Shown here: positions 13,989-16,822 of the stretch, one piece after another
Numbering within the stretch: position 1 is the first letter of the stretch
How the letters are laid out: every line of letters begins with the position of its first letter
From: Porphyromonadaceae bacterium
Lineage (GTDB): Bacteria; Bacteroidota; Bacteroidia; Bacteroidales; Dysgonomonadaceae
Length of the DNA: 16,822 bases
Assembly: GCA_003517675.1 (NCBI GenBank)
Contig: DPAC01000150.1
Location: 1-16,822, forward strand
Reading direction: 5' to 3'
Notes under the pieces: generated by a model
Told to the model about the DNA's origin: nothing
Database searches by the model: none
Seen by the model: the letters and a program-made list of their open reading frames with translations, nothing else
Translations under genes and position numbers: made by a program

Positions 13989-14594
13989 ATGATCAGGATA
14001 TACAACGAAAACCCCAACCCGCGGGAGATAGAGAAAGTGGTAGCGGTACTCAGTGAAGGAGGCATCGTGATCTATCCCACTGACACGCTCTACGGCATCG
14101 GCTGTGATGCCCTCAACATACGGGCTGTGGAGAAGATCTGCGATATGAAAGGGATCAATCCCCAGAAGAGCAACCTCTCCATCATCTGCAACGACCTGAG
14201 CATCATCAGTGAATATGCCAAGGTGAGCACACCGGTCTTCAAGCTGATGAAGCGGAATCTGCCTGGCCCATTCACCTTCATCCTGCCCACCACCTCCTCG
14301 CTGCCGAAGATCTACAAGCAGAAAAAGACTGTGGGGATCCGTGTGCCGGACAACAATATCATTCGCGAGATCGTCGCCCAGTTGGGCAATCCGGTGCTAA
14401 GCACTTCGGTGATCGACAAGGAGATGGAGAGTGAATACAACACCGATCCCGAGCTGATTCACGAAAAGTGGGGCAGCTTTGCCGACCTGGTAATCGATGG
14501 AGGCCCCGGCGGCATAGAAGGATCCACGGTTGTGGACTGCACCTCCGGTGAACCAGTTATCGTCCGACAGGGAAAGGGAGAGTTAATTTTTTGA
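13989..14594 (+). CDS. YrdC/YciO-family protein (threonylcarbamoyl-AMP synthase-like)
   Basis: A 201-residue single-domain YrdC-fold protein. TsaC/Sua5 members use Thr, bicarbonate and ATP to make threonylcarbamoyl-AMP for the tRNA t6A modification. Family blocks are YPTDTLYGIGCDA (29-41), LSIICNDLS (63-71), LMKRNLPGPFTFILP (86-100), VGIRVPDN (115-122) and NPVLSTS (134-140). Where TsaC has the K-x-R motif near residue 50, this protein has Lys54-Gly-Ile, so the Arg is missing. The segment SIICNDLSIISEYAKVSTPV followed by FKLMKRN resembles E. coli YciO, a paralogue not shown to restore t6A. I therefore call it YciO-like and leave the gene symbol empty. ATG 13989 (MIRIYNENP) fits the family start; ATGs at 13980 and 13986 are in frame. 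Confidence 0.85.
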   Translation: MIRIYNENPNPREIEKVVAVLSEGGIVIYPTDTLYGIGCDALNIRAVEKICDMKGINPQKSNLSIICNDLSIISEYAKVSTPVFKLMKRNLPGPFTFILPTTSSLPKIYKQKKTVGIRVPDNNIIREIVAQLGNPVLSTSVIDKEMESEYNTDPELIHEKWGSFADLVIDGGPGGIEGSTVVDCTSGEPVIVRQGKGELIF

Positions 14595-14663
14595 TATTTT
14601 CCTTGTCAGATTAAATTCTTTGCTGCATTCACAAATATAAGTTCACATATCAATCATTTCATA
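14595..14663 (+). other. Leader of the S41 peptidase gene
   Basis: A 69-base AT-rich gap. TTTG at 14619-14622 and TAAGTTCA at 14638-14645 resemble promoter boxes but are only 15 bases apart, so no promoter is claimed. Confidence 0.3.
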
Positions 14664-16822
14664 ATGAAAAAGTCAATCCTCTATTTCTTCATATTCTTTC
14701 TACTCCCATACCTATTCAGTTCCTGCAAAGATGATGGTCCACTTGGTTTGGATGATAAAATCAATACGGCGTCTTTTGATCCTGTCAATAAAACTTTTAT
14801 AGTGACATATAGTAACGGAGAAGAGGAAATCCTGGAAGCTATTTTAAACACGAGTTACAGCCCTACAAGAGCTACTGTCACATTGAAAAATGGCACCCAA
14901 TTAAGCGTAAATGATGCCAGTGAAGCCGGTGAAATAATATTTAGTGGCAAGGGAAACTACCAATCTGCCACATACGACCCAAATACTAGTTCTTTTACAA
15001 TTATTTATGACAGCGGATTTAAGGAGGTATTAAAAGCTATCCTAATTGATGACTTAGATGAATCCTTTGCAATCCGTGATCTGGCGGATGGCAGTTTTTT
15101 ACTTTTTAATATTTCTAATCCAACTGAAAGTGTACAACGATTTACCAGAAAGGGGGTACTTGTTTCTGCCTCATACAATAATCAAGAGAATAATAAATTT
15201 TTTACACTTCGATATGATTCCGGATATCGAGTCTCTGTAGAAGCGTTTATTGACAATTCCACGAATCCAGTCAGTGCCTATATTACTTTAATAGATGGAA
15301 CATTTATATACATAGATGATGCAACCAAAAGCGGAGAAGCTGTTGTTGACACAACAATCCAACCCGTAAGTGGAAACAATTACGTAAATGAGTGGATATA
15401 TGAGAATATGTTGGTGTATTATTTATGGAATTACAAATTGCCAGAAAATCCAAATTTTTCTCTTTATCCGGATGATTTTTTTTATTCCTTACTAAATAAA
15501 TATAGCATTTCAAATCCCGAAGGAGATAGATTCTCCTGGATACAGGAGGATTACGTGGAGTTGCTGAATGATTTAAGTGGGGTCAGTTCCGATGAAATCG
15601 GATTTGAATATATATTTGCTTGGGCGGATCAGGCAAAAACTCATTATTATGCCCTGGTACTTTACCCAAAGCAAGGTACCGATGCCGAAGCAAAAGGAAT
15701 TGATAGGGGCCGGTTTATCACCAAAATTGATGGCCAGAATATCACTCCTCAGAATTATGAAACGCTGTTCGGGGGCACAGGGACAAAAAAACTCTCGATG
15801 GCGGACTGGAGCTATAATCCAGCAAAATCTACCTACTACCTGCAAGATTCCGGAGACGTAACGATCCAGATGCACAGCAATTATGCCGAAAATCCGGTCT
15901 ATAAAGACAGCGTGTACTCCATCAACAATAAGAAGATCGGCTATCTTGTATATAACTTCTTTGCACGGGATAGGGGGGATGACAGTTACGACTACGATAA
16001 ACTGCTGATGAGCCGGCTGGATGCACTAAAGGCACAAGGCGCAAATGAGATGGTACTCGACCTTCGCTACAACAGCGGGGGAGCTGTCTCTTCTGCCATT
16101 GCCCTGGCAAGCGCTCTGGTGAAAAACAGATCCACAAGCAATGTACTCACCACCTCCCAATATAATTCAATTGTACATAATTCATTGCTGAAGGAATATG
16201 GCGCCAATTACAACAAAGATTATTTCATATCACAGATTGATACGGCCAAAACAGATGACGAGGGCAATGTAATTGAATGGGTCAAGGTTACAGATGTCCC
16301 GTCCTTAAATTTACCGCGTCTGTTTATCCTGACTTCTGGTTGGACCGCATCCGCCAGCGAGTTCGTCATCAACGGGCTCCGGCCTTACATGGATGTGATC
16401 CTGATCGGTGAAACAACCTATGGTAAAAACGTGGGCTCTATTTCTATCTATGAAGAAAATGATCCAAAAAATAAATGGGGGATGCAACCTATTGTGGTGA
16501 AATATTTCAACAGTAAGGGCGAGTCGGATTTCACTGCCGGCTTTACACCCAATTATGAAATCGATGAGTTTAATCCTGATGGTATGGAAAAAACCGGTGA
16601 TGAACTGTTCCTCTTTGAATTTGGCAACACCAACGATCCGTTACTCGGAAAAGCAATCTCAATGATTACGGGTGCAACAAAAGCTGCCCGCTCCATACGC
16701 ACCGCCACCCCTTTCCGTTCATCGCAGGTGGATGAAAGAACTTCCATCAAATTGCGACACAACAGACACCGCTTTGAAATGAATGATGATGTGCGCGGAG
16801 AAGAAATAAGGAAATTGATAAA
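14664..16822 (+). CDS. Surface lipoprotein S41-family peptidase with N-terminal repeats, 3' end cut
   Basis: An open frame of 719 codons that runs off the right edge and is probably nearly complete. The signal peptide ends LFSSC, with lipidation at Cys21. The next residues KDD match the known Bacteroidetes surface-export signal (K followed by two acidic residues), so the protein is likely on the cell surface. Residues about 36-226 form three divergent copies of a roughly 65-residue beta-rich unit. A PDZ-like stretch follows (RGRFITKIDGQNIT, 348-361). The S41 (C-terminal-processing-protease type) domain begins near 423 (KKIGYLVYNFF) and includes MVLDLRYNSGG (463-473). The catalytic Ser563 is in TASASEF and Lys588 in TYGKNVG; the 25-residue spacing is that of known S41 enzymes. 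The substrate is unknown. The preceding gene is unrelated. Confidence 0.9.
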   Translation, partial: MKKSILYFFIFFLLPYLFSSCKDDGPLGLDDKINTASFDPVNKTFIVTYSNGEEEILEAILNTSYSPTRATVTLKNGTQLSVNDASEAGEIIFSGKGNYQSATYDPNTSSFTIIYDSGFKEVLKAILIDDLDESFAIRDLADGSFLLFNISNPTESVQRFTRKGVLVSASYNNQENNKFFTLRYDSGYRVSVEAFIDNSTNPVSAYITLIDGTFIYIDDATKSGEAVVDTTIQPVSGNNYVNEWIYENMLVYYLWNYKLPENPNFSLYPDDFFYSLLNKYSISNPEGDRFSWIQEDYVELLNDLSGVSSDEIGFEYIFAWADQAKTHYYALVLYPKQGTDAEAKGIDRGRFITKIDGQNITPQNYETLFGGTGTKKLSMADWSYNPAKSTYYLQDSGDVTIQMHSNYAENPVYKDSVYSINNKKIGYLVYNFFARDRGDDSYDYDKLLMSRLDALKAQGANEMVLDLRYNSGGAVSSAIALASALVKNRSTSNVLTTSQYNSIVHNSLLKEYGANYNKDYFISQIDTAKTDDEGNVIEWVKVTDVPSLNLPRLFILTSGWTASASEFVINGLRPYMDVILIGETTYGKNVGSISIYEENDPKNKWGMQPIVVKYFNSKGESDFTAGFTPNYEIDEFNPDGMEKTGDELFLFEFGNTNDPLLGKAISMITGATKAARSIRTATPFRSSQVDERTSIKLRHNRHRFEMNDDVRGEEIRKLI

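Overview
The window looks like a chromosomal segment from a member of the Bacteroidota, most likely order Bacteroidales. A Dysgonomonadaceae-like origin is possible but is only an impression. The evidence is a SusC-type TonB-linked receptor, a second TonB receptor with a carboxypeptidase-regulatory-like N-terminal domain, promoters with the Bacteroidetes -7 element TAnnTTTG, the long three-domain form of IspG, and a surface lipoprotein with a Cys-Lys-Asp-Asp export signal.

Layout. (1) Positions 1-2928, minus strand, AT-rich: the end of a polysaccharide-utilisation-like locus. It holds the N-terminal part of a SusC-like receptor running off the left edge, a GH5 endoglucanase lipoprotein just upstream of it, a frameshifted remnant of an AraC-type regulator, a 19-bp tandem direct repeat, and an intact AraC regulator. 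(2) Positions 2969-3106: a CAU-anticodon tRNA with its own promoter, immediately upstream of the AraC gene. (3) Positions 3191-9128: an ECF sigma factor without a visible anti-sigma partner, divergent from a three-gene plus-strand cluster. The cluster encodes a TonB-dependent receptor, a lipoprotein with an HDWE motif reminiscent of NPP1/VPS62-type proteins, and a secreted beta-propeller-like protein. This cluster is the best candidate for an undescribed system. (4) Positions 9246-14594: more GC-rich housekeeping genes. They are an OsmC-family protein, then a probable minus-strand operon (UlaG-like metallo-hydrolase, glyoxalase/VOC protein, ispG), then fabI with a strong terminator and a YciO/YrdC-family gene. 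(5) Positions 14664 to the right edge: a surface-lipoprotein S41 peptidase preceded by three divergent repeats.

How the parts may work together. The left locus probably senses and degrades a beta-glucan and imports the products through SusC, with AraC as regulator; the binding-protein (SusD) gene would lie outside the window. In the 4131-9128 cluster, the lipoprotein and propeller may capture or process a ligand at the cell surface for the receptor. The ligand cannot be read from the sequence. No CRISPR array, insertion sequence, phage gene or rRNA was seen.
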